From assembly GCA_964360995.1 (NCBI GenBank), contig CAYHYZ010000011.1:1-18596 (forward strand): DNA of 18,596 bases, read 5' to 3'. The stretch's first letter is position 1. Each line of letters starts with the position of its first letter. This DNA comes from CAYHBS01 sp964360995. GTDB lineage: Bacteria; Patescibacteriota; Minisyncoccia; Ryanbacterales; HO2-45-13. Positions 5,776 through 12,204 of this stretch are shown here, piece after piece. A program made the translations under genes and the position numbers. The notes below the pieces were generated by a model. The model searched no databases. It was not told the origin of the DNA and worked only from the letters and a program-made list of their open reading frames with translations.

Positions 5776-6192
5776 ATGACTAAACACACGGAAAGCGCGG
5801 GAGGGGTAGTACTGAATGAAAAAGGAGAAGTGTTGGTAGTGAGTCAGTGGGGAGATTCATGGTCGCTTCCGAAGGGGCATTTGGATGAAGGGGAAACAGC
5901 GCGACAGGCGGCAGAGCGAGAAATTTGCGAAGAGTCGGGAGTGTGTAAGCTAGAGCATATTAACGACCTTGGCACGTATGAGCGGTATAAAATCGGGGAC
6001 GGTGGGATTAGCGAAGACACCAGTGAACTCAAACACATCACAATGTTTTTGTACCGCGCAGTGTCGGGAGACGCGTCGCCGCAGGGAGATGAGCACCCAG
6101 AAGTGCGGTGGGTTGCGCGAGAGGATGTCGCGGATCTGTTAACGCATCCGAAAGACCAAGTTTTTTTTCGAAATATTCTTGGCCAACTGTAA
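5776..6192 (+). CDS. Nudix hydrolase (NTP pyrophosphohydrolase, MutT-like)
   Basis: The protein is 138 aa. A complete Nudix box lies at residues 34-56 (GHLDEGETARQAAEREICEE then SGV), matching GX5EX7REUXEEXGU, so the metal-binding glutamates are intact. Family members cleave a nucleoside diphosphate linked to another moiety. The substrate cannot be told from sequence. GDSWSLPKGHLDEGE resembles the diadenosine-polyphosphate/MutT-like branch. The frame stays open back into tRNA-Ser, but ATG 5776 is chosen because an extended -10 (TGT-TACACT) ends at 5765, predicting a leader of only about 4 nt and no Shine-Dalgarno. The gene stands alone between the tRNA terminator and the peroxiredoxin gene. 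Confidence 0.92.
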   Translation: MTKHTESAGGVVLNEKGEVLVVSQWGDSWSLPKGHLDEGETARQAAEREICEESGVCKLEHINDLGTYERYKIGDGGISEDTSELKHITMFLYRAVSGDASPQGDEHPEVRWVAREDVADLLTHPKDQVFFRNILGQL

Positions 6193-6263
6193 GTGTTCCG
6201 GCGGTATTTTGAGGGTGGACAAGATTGGCCGGAAGACTTGGATTTTTACGTCTGTATGATAGG

Positions 6264-6291
6264 ATGAGGGCACAACGTGCGCCCTCATTAT
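6264..6291 (+). other. Hairpin between the Nudix and peroxiredoxin genes
   Basis: An 8-bp stem (6264-6271 with 6281-6288) is followed by TATTTAC. It may be a weak terminator for the Nudix gene. A TATGAT box sits just before it (6255-6260), so it could instead be a leader hairpin of the peroxiredoxin mRNA. Confidence 0.45.
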
Positions 6292-6311
6292 TTACAGTAA
6301 TTTATACTCAT

Positions 6312-6884
6312 ATGTTAAAAATTGGAGAAATTATTCCAGATTTGGAACTGGATACGTATCAAAACGACAAGCAATTCAAGCTCAAGCTACACAGCTTGAA
6401 GGGTAAGTGGCAGATATACATTTTTTATCCGGGAGATTTTACGTTTGTGTGCCCGACAGAACTTGAAGATGCGACAAAACTATACGCTGAATTTCAGAAA
6501 GAGAATGCTGAAATACTTTCGGTAAGTACCGATTCAGTGCATGTACATAAGGCGTGGCATGACCAATCTCCTGCGATCAAGAATGTGACATTTCCGATGA
6601 TCGCAGATCCAACGGGAAATATGTGCCGCGCGTTCGGTACCTATATTGAAGAAGGAACGGATGCGGGGCTTTCACTTCGTGGCACATTTGTGGTAAATCC
6701 AGATTTGCAACTCATTGCCTACGAAATGCATCACAACGATGTAGGACGCAGCGCGAAAGAGGCGCTTCGTAAACTGCGTGCTGCAAAATTTGTTGCCGAG
6801 CATCCAGGGAAAGTATGTCCCGCAAGTTGGGAACCGGGCGCAGATACACTCACCCCGGGACTTGATCTCGTTGGAAAGATATAG
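6312..6884 (+). CDS. 2-Cys peroxiredoxin, AhpC-type
   Basis: The protein is 190 aa, standard for AhpC. The peroxidatic Cys47 sits in FTFVCPTEL and the resolving Cys169 in GKVCPASW, so a typical 2-Cys mechanism reducing H2O2 and organic peroxides is expected. The active-site Pro/Thr before Cys47 (YPGDFTFVCP) are kept. The reading frame is open for 29 codons upstream, but those run through the hairpin. ATG 6312 gives the family N-terminus (IGEIIPDLELDTY). A TATACT lies only 3 nt before the ATG, too close to give a start upstream of it, so the promoter is unsettled. No AhpF or thioredoxin reductase partner is in the window. Superoxide dismutase follows, forming a superoxide-to-peroxide detoxification pair. 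Confidence 0.93.
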   Translation: MLKIGEIIPDLELDTYQNDKQFKLKLHSLKGKWQIYIFYPGDFTFVCPTELEDATKLYAEFQKENAEILSVSTDSVHVHKAWHDQSPAIKNVTFPMIADPTGNMCRAFGTYIEEGTDAGLSLRGTFVVNPDLQLIAYEMHHNDVGRSAKEALRKLRAAKFVAEHPGKVCPASWEPGADTLTPGLDLVGKI

Positions 6885-6964
6885 GCATGAAAACACAAAA
6901 ACATGAAATCACCAGAGCATGAAAGCACAAAATCACGAGAACACGAGAGCAGAAAATCAATGGA
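6885..6964 (+). repeat. Degenerate 8-bp tandem repeat, about 10 copies
   Basis: It begins exactly after the peroxiredoxin stop. Successive octamers include GCATGAAA, ACACAAAA, ACATGAAA, TCACCAGA, GCATGAAA, GCACAAAA, TCACGAGA, ACACGAGA, GCAGAAAA and TCAATGGA, with the CA at positions 2-3 constant and an A-rich tail. The period of 8 is not a multiple of 3 and no ORF runs through it. Confidence 0.8.
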
Positions 6965-7019
6965 ATTAGCTGCGCTGCTGATTTATTGTTTTAATGATTT
7001 TATGAATTAATGAATATAC

Positions 7020-7595
7020 ATGGCATATCAATCAGCAAATTTTGAGCACCTTCTCCAGATCCCGGGATTTAGTGCGGATCTGATGTCTGCGCATATTGCG
7101 CTGTATCAAGGGTACGTAACGAATACGAATAAATTGCTTGAGCTATTATATGAGGCAGAAAAAAACACTCCTCAATATAACGAGATGAAACGACGCTTCG
7201 GGTGGGAATTCAATGGAATGCGATTGCACGAGCTCTACTTTGCAGGAATCTCAAAAGATCCAACGCATCTTTCCGACACCAAGAATCTTCAACAATTGAT
7301 ACAATCAGAATTTGGGTCGATTGAAGATTTTGAGAAAGATTTCCGCGCTGTTGCCGCCATGCGTGGAATTGGGTGGGCGATACTTGCGCACGATGGAGCA
7401 TCAAACCGATTGTTTGTCACTTGGATTAACGAACATGATAGTGGGCATCTTGCAGGCGCAAATCCCGTTGCAGTCATGGATGTGTTTGAGCACGCATATA
7501 TCAAGGATTATGGAATTAAGCGTGCGGACTACATTGATGCGTGTTGGCGCACCTTTGATTGGTCCGTTGTTGAATCGCGCCTCTTCCGATCTTAA
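7020..7595 (+). CDS. Superoxide dismutase, Fe/Mn family
   Basis: The protein is 191 aa. Candidate metal ligands are His25 (SAHIALYQGYV), His70 (NGMRLHELYF), Asp154 and His158 (MDVFEHAYIKDY, the family's DxWEHAYY signature with Phe for Trp). The N-terminal helix has H-x3-Y rather than the E. coli HHxxHHxxYV pattern, as in a branch of SODs with LYxGYV. Whether it uses Fe or Mn cannot be told. It dismutates superoxide to H2O2, which the upstream peroxiredoxin would then remove. The ATG follows an AT-rich stretch without a Shine-Dalgarno. DUF4446 starts 5 nt after the stop, so the two are probably one transcript. Confidence 0.93.
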   Translation: MAYQSANFEHLLQIPGFSADLMSAHIALYQGYVTNTNKLLELLYEAEKNTPQYNEMKRRFGWEFNGMRLHELYFAGISKDPTHLSDTKNLQQLIQSEFGSIEDFEKDFRAVAAMRGIGWAILAHDGASNRLFVTWINEHDSGHLAGANPVAVMDVFEHAYIKDYGIKRADYIDACWRTFDWSVVESRLFRS

Positions 7596-7600
7596 AGCTC

Positions 7601-8083
7601 ATGAACGCGCTTGTACCCTATGTTCCATATATTCTCATTGCGCTACTAGCATATGTGGTGGTGTCCGCGACCATGCTGTTCTATTTCTGGAGCAGATTAC
7701 GAAAAATTTTTAAAGGCAAAGACGCATCAGATTTAGAAGAATTACTTGGTGATATTGCACATTCCGCAGACACCATTATGGCTTCACAAGAGCGTATTGA
7801 GCAGCGCATCGATGGTATTGATGAGGCGCTCGCGCACGCCGTGCAGCACGTTGGTGTCGTGCGCTTTAATCCATTTGATGATGCAGGAGGGGATCAAAGT
7901 TTTTCACTTGCGTTTCTCGATGCGCGCGACACAGGAGTGGTGCTTTCTAGTTTATATTCCAGAGAGGGAACGCGACTCTACGCAAAACCAATTGTAAAAG
8001 GGAAGTCGAAATATCGATTGACCGAAGAAGAAAATAATGCACTTGCACACGCGTTGGGCGTGAGCGAAGACAAGACTGCATAA
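7601..8083 (+). CDS. DUF4446 family membrane-anchored protein
   Basis: The protein is 160 aa. One N-terminal TM helix (about residues 5-30, PYILIALLAYVVVSATMLFYF) is followed by a basic stop-transfer (RLRKIFKGK) and a helical, coiled-coil-like segment (about 40-85). A small C-terminal domain carries the family pattern VVRFNPFDDAGGDQSFSLAFLD and YSREGTRLYAKPI. DUF4446 is found in Firmicutes and CPR bacteria and has no established function. The start is 5 nt after the SOD stop with no Shine-Dalgarno, so translation probably depends on coupling. Confidence 0.85.
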   Translation: MNALVPYVPYILIALLAYVVVSATMLFYFWSRLRKIFKGKDASDLEELLGDIAHSADTIMASQERIEQRIDGIDEALAHAVQHVGVVRFNPFDDAGGDQSFSLAFLDARDTGVVLSSLYSREGTRLYAKPIVKGKSKYRLTEEENNALAHALGVSEDKTA

Positions 8084-8124
8084 GTGCAGAAACCCTGTTG
8101 ATGTGCTACTGTAAGGGTTGTTTT

Positions 8125-9636
8125 ATGTCTGAAAAAGCAAGTAGCACAACTATATCCCAACGCCCCCCGATTGTTGTAGTCATGGGGCATATTGATCATG
8201 GAAAGACCACGCTACTTGATCGTATTCGCTCCACCAACGTGGCTGGGAAAGAAGCCGGTGGAATTACGCAACATATTGGCGCGTATGGAGTGGAGCACGC
8301 AGGAAAACGCATTACATTTATCGATACACCAGGACACGAAGCATTCACAAAAATGAGAGAGCGAGGTGCTCGCGTTGCAGATATTGCGATTCTTGTTGTT
8401 GCCGCAGACGATGGTATTAAACCACAAACGCTCGAAGCGCTTGCGGCAATTAAGACCGCAAACATTCCGTATATTGTCGCGCTGAACAAAATAGATAAAC
8501 CAGGTGCAAATCCCGATACCGTAAAGACGCAACTTTCGGAACACGAAGTATTTATCGAAGAGTGGGGGGGTGTGGTACCACTCGTTGCACTATCGGCAAA
8601 ACAAGGACTCCATATCGACGAGTTGCTTGATATGATTTTACTTGTTGCTGAAATGCAGGAACTGAAGGCTGACGTAGAGGCGCTCGCCACCGGGATTGTT
8701 ATCGAATCGCATCGCGATACGCGCCGGGGAAATACCGCGACGTTACTTGTACGCAATGGCACATTGAAGGTGGGGGATTATGTAAGCGCGGGAGATGCGC
8801 TCACGCGCGTGCGTATTATGGAAAGCTATCTCGGAGATACCGTAGCGGAAGCAAATCCAGGAACTCCCGTGCAGGTAGTAGGATTTGATGATGTGCCCGC
8901 CGTGGGGGCTACATTTCAGTCATGTCGCACAAAGGCAGAAGCAGAAGAGATCTGTTCTATCGCTGAGCGCATGCAAACACGAGGAAATGTAGTGGGATCC
9001 GCTTCACACGATGATATTTCGATCATTCCGATTCTGATTAAAGCTGACGCAGATGGATCACGCGAGGTGCTTGAGGACGCACTCACAAAGTTAGCGTTTG
9101 GTGCCACGCAACTGAAACTGGTGGACACAGGAGTGGGAGATATTACTGAAGGCGATATCAAGGCGGTTGCCACTGATCGCTCGGACACCATCGGAGCCAT
9201 GATTCTGGGATTTAACGTAAAAATTTCTGCAGACGCAAGACTTTCGGCTGAGCGGTTTAATGTGCAGGTTGAGACCTTCCCCATTATTTATGATGCGCTT
9301 GCATGGGTGGAAAAAACTGCGAAGGAAATGACACCGAAGAAAATGAAACGTGTGGAGCGAGGATCACTCGAAATTCTGAAAATATTTGCCGTGGAGAAGG
9401 GCACGATTGTGCTCGGCGGAAAGGTGACAGAAGGAACCGTAAATAAAGGAGACAAATTCGACGCGCTCCATCGTGGACGCGCGATTGGCAAGGGAAGTGT
9501 AAAAACACTACAAAAAGAAAAAGTAGCCACAGAGAGCGTTGGGGCGGGGAGCTTATGTGGTCTTTCGATTTCACATGTGGAGCATCTCGAGAAGGGGGAC
9601 ACGCTCCAATTGTATGGAGACGAGGAGGTGCTGTAA
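8125..9636 (+). CDS. infB: Translation initiation factor IF-2 (short form)
   Basis: The protein is 503 aa. The GTPase domain starts almost at once: G1 GHIDHGKTT (21-29), G2 GGITQHIGAY, G3 DTPGHEAF, G4 NKID, G5 SAK. Domains II and III follow, then a C-terminal beta-barrel that binds initiator tRNA (GTIVLGGKVTEGTVNKGDKFDAL). IF-2 delivers fMet-tRNA to the 30S and promotes subunit joining. Bacterial IF-2 is usually 700-1000 aa with IF2_N and linker domains. These are absent, as in other reduced CPR genomes. The frame is open from 8098, but ATG 8125 is preferred. An extended -10 (TGC-TACTGT, 8104-8112) and an AAGGG (8114-8118) precede it. rbfA follows 3 nt later. Confidence 0.95.
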   Translation: MSEKASSTTISQRPPIVVVMGHIDHGKTTLLDRIRSTNVAGKEAGGITQHIGAYGVEHAGKRITFIDTPGHEAFTKMRERGARVADIAILVVAADDGIKPQTLEALAAIKTANIPYIVALNKIDKPGANPDTVKTQLSEHEVFIEEWGGVVPLVALSAKQGLHIDELLDMILLVAEMQELKADVEALATGIVIESHRDTRRGNTATLLVRNGTLKVGDYVSAGDALTRVRIMESYLGDTVAEANPGTPVQVVGFDDVPAVGATFQSCRTKAEAEEICSIAERMQTRGNVVGSASHDDISIIPILIKADADGSREVLEDALTKLAFGATQLKLVDTGVGDITEGDIKAVATDRSDTIGAMILGFNVKISADARLSAERFNVQVETFPIIYDALAWVEKTAKEMTPKKMKRVERGSLEILKIFAVEKGTIVLGGKVTEGTVNKGDKFDALHRGRAIGKGSVKTLQKEKVATESVGAGSLCGLSISHVEHLEKGDTLQLYGDEEVL

Positions 9637-9639
9637 TGT

Positions 9640-9981
9640 ATGGACGCAAAGGATCACAAAAAAGGGAGATACGCATCGCGGGTTCGAGAAGTAATTGCCG
9701 ATTTTTTTATGGAAGAAGGTATCGCCGCTCCGGGCACGATACTTTCCATTAAGCATGTTGAGCTTCCGAAACGAGGAGTAGTAATCAAGGTGATGGTGAG
9801 CGTGTTTCCGACGAATCTCACTGTGGAGATTGAAAAAATGTTACATTCATTAGAGAATAAAGCAGCCGTGTTTCTTGGACACCATATCGTGATGCGGAGA
9901 TTGCCCATAGTACGATTCGTGATGGATTTTGGGGAAGATCACAGAGAGCGTATTGAACAATTGCTGCGCAGTGATAAGTGA
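9640..9981 (+). CDS. rbfA: Ribosome-binding factor A
   Basis: The protein is 113 aa with a single KH-like domain, the normal RbfA size. It binds the 30S near the 5' helix of 16S rRNA and helps late maturation of the small subunit. The N-terminus (RYASRVREVIADFFMEEG) and the strand-helix pattern with KVMVSVFPT and the C-terminal LPIVRFVMDFGEDHRERIEQLL match the family. AGGAGG (9623-9628) inside the end of infB is its ribosome-binding site, 11 nt before the ATG. The infB-rbfA order is the conserved bacterial arrangement, which supports both calls. Confidence 0.88.
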   Translation: MDAKDHKKGRYASRVREVIADFFMEEGIAAPGTILSIKHVELPKRGVVIKVMVSVFPTNLTVEIEKMLHSLENKAAVFLGHHIVMRRLPIVRFVMDFGEDHRERIEQLLRSDK

Positions 9982-10037
9982 GGTCTGCCCCAACACGGAT
10001 TTTAAAGCACGTTATTGAAGTCGGACGATATTAGGAG

Positions 10038-10126
<89 letters not shown>

Positions 10127-10137
<11 letters not shown>

Positions 10138-10200
10138 GTCCAAAGAGGTGGTCGGGCACAAAACCCCTATGCGCGGTTTCAATTCCCGCCCAGGCCTCAA
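10127..10200 (+). pseudogene. Decayed tandem copy of tRNA-Cys (3' half preserved)
   Basis: It repeats tRNA-Cys at a 74-nt period. Positions 10171-10200 match 10097-10126 with about 4 differences, including the T-arm TTTCAATTCCCGCC and a GGCCTC end. The anticodon stem region is recognisable (ACAAAACCCCTAT) but altered. The 5' acceptor strand is gone, so it cannot fold as a tRNA. Confidence 0.75.
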
Positions 10201-10243
10201 TAATGGTACACATATTGTTAAGGCACTCCAGTACCTTTTCCTT

Positions 10244-10249
10244 TATAAT
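10244..10249 (+). promoter_or_regulatory. Consensus -10 of the HNH gene (leaderless)
   Basis: TATAAT, then ATCCAT (6 nt), then ATG 10256. No good -35 is seen at 16-18 nt. Confidence 0.6.
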
Positions 10250-10255
10250 ATCCAT

Positions 10256-10738
10256 ATGAAATCGCGAAGGTGGAATGAGCAGGACATGATAAGTGCGATC
10301 AAGCAATCACGCAGCTATAGGCAGGCGCTACTAATGCTCAAATTAAAACCAGCTGGAGGAAACTACGTTCAAGTAAAAGAATTCATTCATAAGTACAACA
10401 TTTCTATTTCACATTTTACACATCAAGGATGGAACAAGGGTATTACCACTGGAGAAAGACCAAGAATCGCATTAAGCGATATACTTGTTCTAAATAGTAG
10501 CTATCAAAGTTACAAGTTGCGGAATCGATTATTTCGGTCTGGGCTTAAAAATCCAAAGTGTGAAGAATGTGGGTGGAGCAAAAAGTCCGAGGATGGTCGG
10601 ACTCCAGTTGAATTGGATCACATTAATGGGAATGCACGCGACAATAGAATCGAAAATTTGAGAATCTTATGTCCTAATTGCCATAGTTTGAAACCAACGC
10701 ATAGAGGGCGTAATATTCAGAAGAAGTCCGGGTGGTGA
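10256..10738 (+). CDS. Free-standing HNH endonuclease
   Basis: The protein is 160 aa. The N-terminal half is basic and helical, with a DNA-binding look (SRSYRQALLMLKLKPAGGNY). The C-terminal HNH domain is at about 107-150. Two zinc-finger-like pairs, CEEC and CPNC, flank the nuclease core LDHINGNARDNRIENLRIL, containing the DH, N and N/H metal and catalytic positions, with the final H in CPNCHS. Such proteins are homing-type nucleases found in phages, introns and as lone genes. The frame is open back to 10136, but that part translates the decayed tRNA-Cys, so ATG 10256 after a TATAAT is preferred. The stop (10736-10738) lies inside tRNA-Leu(UAA). The gene occupies the space between two tRNA genes, which suggests insertion. 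Confidence 0.87.
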   Translation: MKSRRWNEQDMISAIKQSRSYRQALLMLKLKPAGGNYVQVKEFIHKYNISISHFTHQGWNKGITTGERPRIALSDILVLNSSYQSYKLRNRLFRSGLKNPKCEECGWSKKSEDGRTPVELDHINGNARDNRIENLRILCPNCHSLKPTHRGRNIQKKSGW

Positions 10739-10812
10739 AATTGGTATACACGCGACACTTAAAATGTCGTGGGGGAAACCCCATGCCGGTTCGATTCCGG
10801 CCCCGGGCACCA
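10726..10812 (+). tRNA. tRNA-Leu (anticodon TAA)
   Basis: Class II. The acceptor GTCCGGG pairs with CCCGGGC with one T-G pair, then A and an encoded CCA (10810-10812). The anticodon arm is CGACA-CTTAAAA-TGTCG, anticodon TAA. The variable arm is TGGGGGAAACCCCA. Its first 13 nt are also the last codons and stop of the HNH gene. Confidence 0.95.
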
Positions 10813-10901
10813 TATACCACGTGGGATACATGGTAGGCGTGAACCCAACGTGGTTCGCGCCACACTGGTCAGGCTTGCTGTTTTTTGCTAGCATATCGCT
10901 A

Positions 10902-11051
10902 CAATTCAGTGCGAAATGCGGTTGCCCCAATGTTTAATTATATGAGGCTGTGTAGTCGGAACAACTGAATTGAAATACTTTGCGGTCGTCCCAATCTGAT
11001 AAAATTTAGTAAGGAAATCGGGGCAACTGAATTGAAAGACACTGCGGTCGT
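10902..11051 (+). repeat. ~62-bp tandem repeats leading into tRNA-Gly
   Basis: Two clear copies of a 34-nt core, 10956-10989 and 11018-11051, have 5 mismatches. They share CAACTGAATTGAAA and end in TGCGGTCGT. A more decayed third copy starts near 10902 (CAATTCAGTGCGAAATGCGG). In the last copy GCGGTCGT is the true 5' end of tRNA-Gly, so the earlier copies carry a truncated tRNA start. An extended -10, TGA-TAAAAT (10997-11005), lies in the middle copy and may drive the tRNA. The stretch 10813-11043 contains no ORF I can support. Confidence 0.7.
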
Positions 11052-11114
11052 AGTTTAGTGGTAAAATACGTCCTTGCCATGGATGGGATGCGGGTTCGAT
11101 TCCCGCCGACCGCA
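11044..11114 (+). tRNA. tRNA-Gly (anticodon GCC)
   Basis: The acceptor GCGGTCG pairs with CGACCGC and the discriminator is A. The anticodon arm is CGTCC-TTGCCAT-GGATG, anticodon GCC. The T-arm is CGGGTTCGATTCCCG. CCA is not encoded (CACT follows). Confidence 0.94.
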
Positions 11115-11119
11115 CACTA
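11106..11119 (+). repeat. Direct repeat at tRNA-Gly 3' end, copy 1 (att-like)
   Basis: CCGACCGCACACTA covers the last 9 nt of tRNA-Gly plus 5 nt after it. It is identical to 11384-11397, 278 nt away. Confidence 0.7.
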
Positions 11120-11157
11120 TAAATATACCCCTGCGTTGCAGGGGTATATTTATAGTG
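11115..11157. other. Perfect 20-bp hairpin after tRNA-Gly
   Basis: Arms 11115-11134 and 11138-11157 are perfectly complementary with a GTT loop. The core ACCCCTGC/GCAGGGGT is flanked by AT pairs. No T-run follows the stem, but the AT-rich outer part may let it work as a terminator for tRNA-Gly. Confidence 0.75.
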
Positions 11158-11383
11158 AAGAAGATCAAGGAGCGAACAAAACTATTTGTTCGCGTCGGGA
11201 ATCGAAAGTCGGAGCATGTCCCGATGTACATCGGGACGCAAGACGGGCCTGCCTGCGGTAGACAGGGTCGACCTGCCGGCTGGCAGATTGGGAGTACTTA
11301 GCGAAGAGGGCACGAAGTGCCTGATGAGCTTAGTAGCTCGTGACCGATTCCCTAATCTCACCAAATATGAGTCTAAGCAGGCA
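11158..11383 (+). other. Hairpin-rich noncoding segment, possible structured RNA or small element
   Basis: No credible ORF. It contains a chain of hairpins: GCGAACAAA/TTTGTTCGC (11172-11193), the palindrome GTCCCGATGTACATCGGGAC (11218-11237), CTGCC-GGCT-GGCAG (11273-11286), GGCAC/GTGCC (11309-11321) and GAGCT/AGCTC (11326-11339). They are enclosed by a long-range 8-bp pairing, GGGAATCG (11197-11204) with CGATTCCC (11345-11352). It is bounded by the two copies of the tRNA-Gly 3'-end repeat. Confidence 0.5.
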
Positions 11384-11397
11384 CCGACCGCACACTA
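11384..11397 (+). repeat. Direct repeat of the tRNA-Gly 3' end, copy 2 (att-like)
   Basis: Identical 14-mer to 11106-11119. Both copies are followed by an AT-rich stretch and a CCCC/GGGG hairpin, so the duplicated unit probably included the tRNA terminator, which has since diverged. Confidence 0.7.
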
Positions 11398-11398
11398 A

Positions 11399-11431
11399 TA
11401 AAACACCCCGAGCTCGTCGAGGGGTATTTTA
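11399..11431. terminator. Bidirectional terminator downstream of the sigma-factor gene
   Basis: Stem 11399-11409 with 11421-11431 (TAAAACACCCC/GGGGTATTTTA, one wobble). On the minus strand it reads into GTTTTATTAG, suited to ending the sigma-factor transcript. On the plus strand it gives TATTTTAT. Confidence 0.75.
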
Positions 11432-11454
11432 TCTGACACGTCTGAATTATTGAT

Positions 11455-11969
11455 TTATGTAGCGTTGTGCAGCAATTTTAGTTTTTTAAGTCCTCGGTGT
11501 ATTTGTACCGCAATTGTATTTTTTGACTGGTGCGTCAGTAGAGCAATTTCACTGAGCGACAGTTCTTGCACGTACCGCCTACGAATAACTGTGCGATATT
11601 TTTCAGGAAGGCGATCTACGAATTGTTGTGCTGACTTGCCGTCGAGCACATTGAGGAGTCGTTTTGAGTCTCCTGTTGATGGTTCGAATCCCTTTTCGAG
11701 GAGGGCATCTAGTGAGGTCGTCTTTTGTTTTCGATATTCATCAATAATCAAATTGTTCAGTACATGGTAGAGAAACGCTCTCATCAGTTTTATTTGACCC
11801 CCCGCACGAGATACATCCACGTTTTCATAAACGTGTCTTGCACGAGATCTTGCCCGACTGCTCGGTCGTGGAGCTTATAAAACGCATGAACCGACAGCCC
11901 CTTTGCAAAGTTCGTATGAGCAGTGGTGAGTGTCGTATTGAGTTTTCCTTCCTCTCTTTTGTTCATCAT
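11455..11969 (-). pseudogene. ECF-type sigma-70 factor split by a -1 frameshift at a G6 tract
   Basis: Two overlapping frames together make a full ECF sigma factor of about 171 aa. The upstream frame from ATG 11969 encodes region 2 (FAKGLSVHAFYKLHDRAVGQ then DLVQDTFMKTWMYLVRG), then hits TAA soon after the G6 run (11798-11803 on the plus strand as C6). The downstream frame supplies the rest of region 2 (QIKLMRAFLYHVLNNLIIDEYRK) and region 4 with the HTH (LPEKYRTVIRRRYVQELSLS then EIALLTHQSKNTIAVQIHRG). One added G restores a continuous VRGGQIKLMRAF. ECF factors bring RNA polymerase to stress or envelope promoters. No anti-sigma gene is adjacent. The break may be an indel error, decay or on/off slippage. 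ATG 11966 is an equal start. Confidence 0.75.
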
Positions 11970-12192
11970 AGATTAGGACGACTGAAGTAGAAACATATGA
12001 CAAAGACATTACAGAAGCGCACACTCCTCGTAAATATGAGCGATATACAGCCTTAGAGTGTGAAATATGCTTCACGGCCCATTGCACGGACATTACCGTC
12101 ATGCGCAGGTAGGCGGAGATAAAACGTTGATACTCGGAGCGTAGCACAATTCATGCCACCAATCAATATGAAATATTTTTAAGAGCGATGCG

Positions 12193-12204
12193 TCTAACAG
12201 TCAT
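12193..12204 (+). promoter_or_regulatory. Possible -10 directly before the PAS gene
   Basis: TCTAAC (12193-12198) ends 6 nt before ATG 12205, the same spacing as the leaderless genes. The overlapping CGTCTA (12191-12196) also resembles an ECF-type -10, which would link the gene to the divergent sigma factor. No GGAAC-like -35 is evident. The rest of 11970-12204 shows no gene I can support. Confidence 0.3.

Noticed and set aside
6885..6964. CRISPR-like array
   Set aside because: The unit is only 8 nt with no spacers and there are no cas genes. It is a simple tandem repeat.
8196..8762. 188-aa Ser-rich minus-strand ORF opposite infB
   Set aside because: Typical antisense shadow with Ser/Ala bias. 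infB is unambiguous.
11158..11398. Overlapping short ORFs (60-75 aa) and a possible group I intron
   Set aside because: The ORFs run through palindromes and tRNA sequence without start signals. I could not find a P7 GACTA-type core, and tRNA-Gly is not interrupted, so an intron is not supported.
11875..12147. 90-aa minus-strand ORF
   Set aside because: It overlaps the region 2 coding part of the sigma factor in another frame, shows no family pattern and has no start signals.
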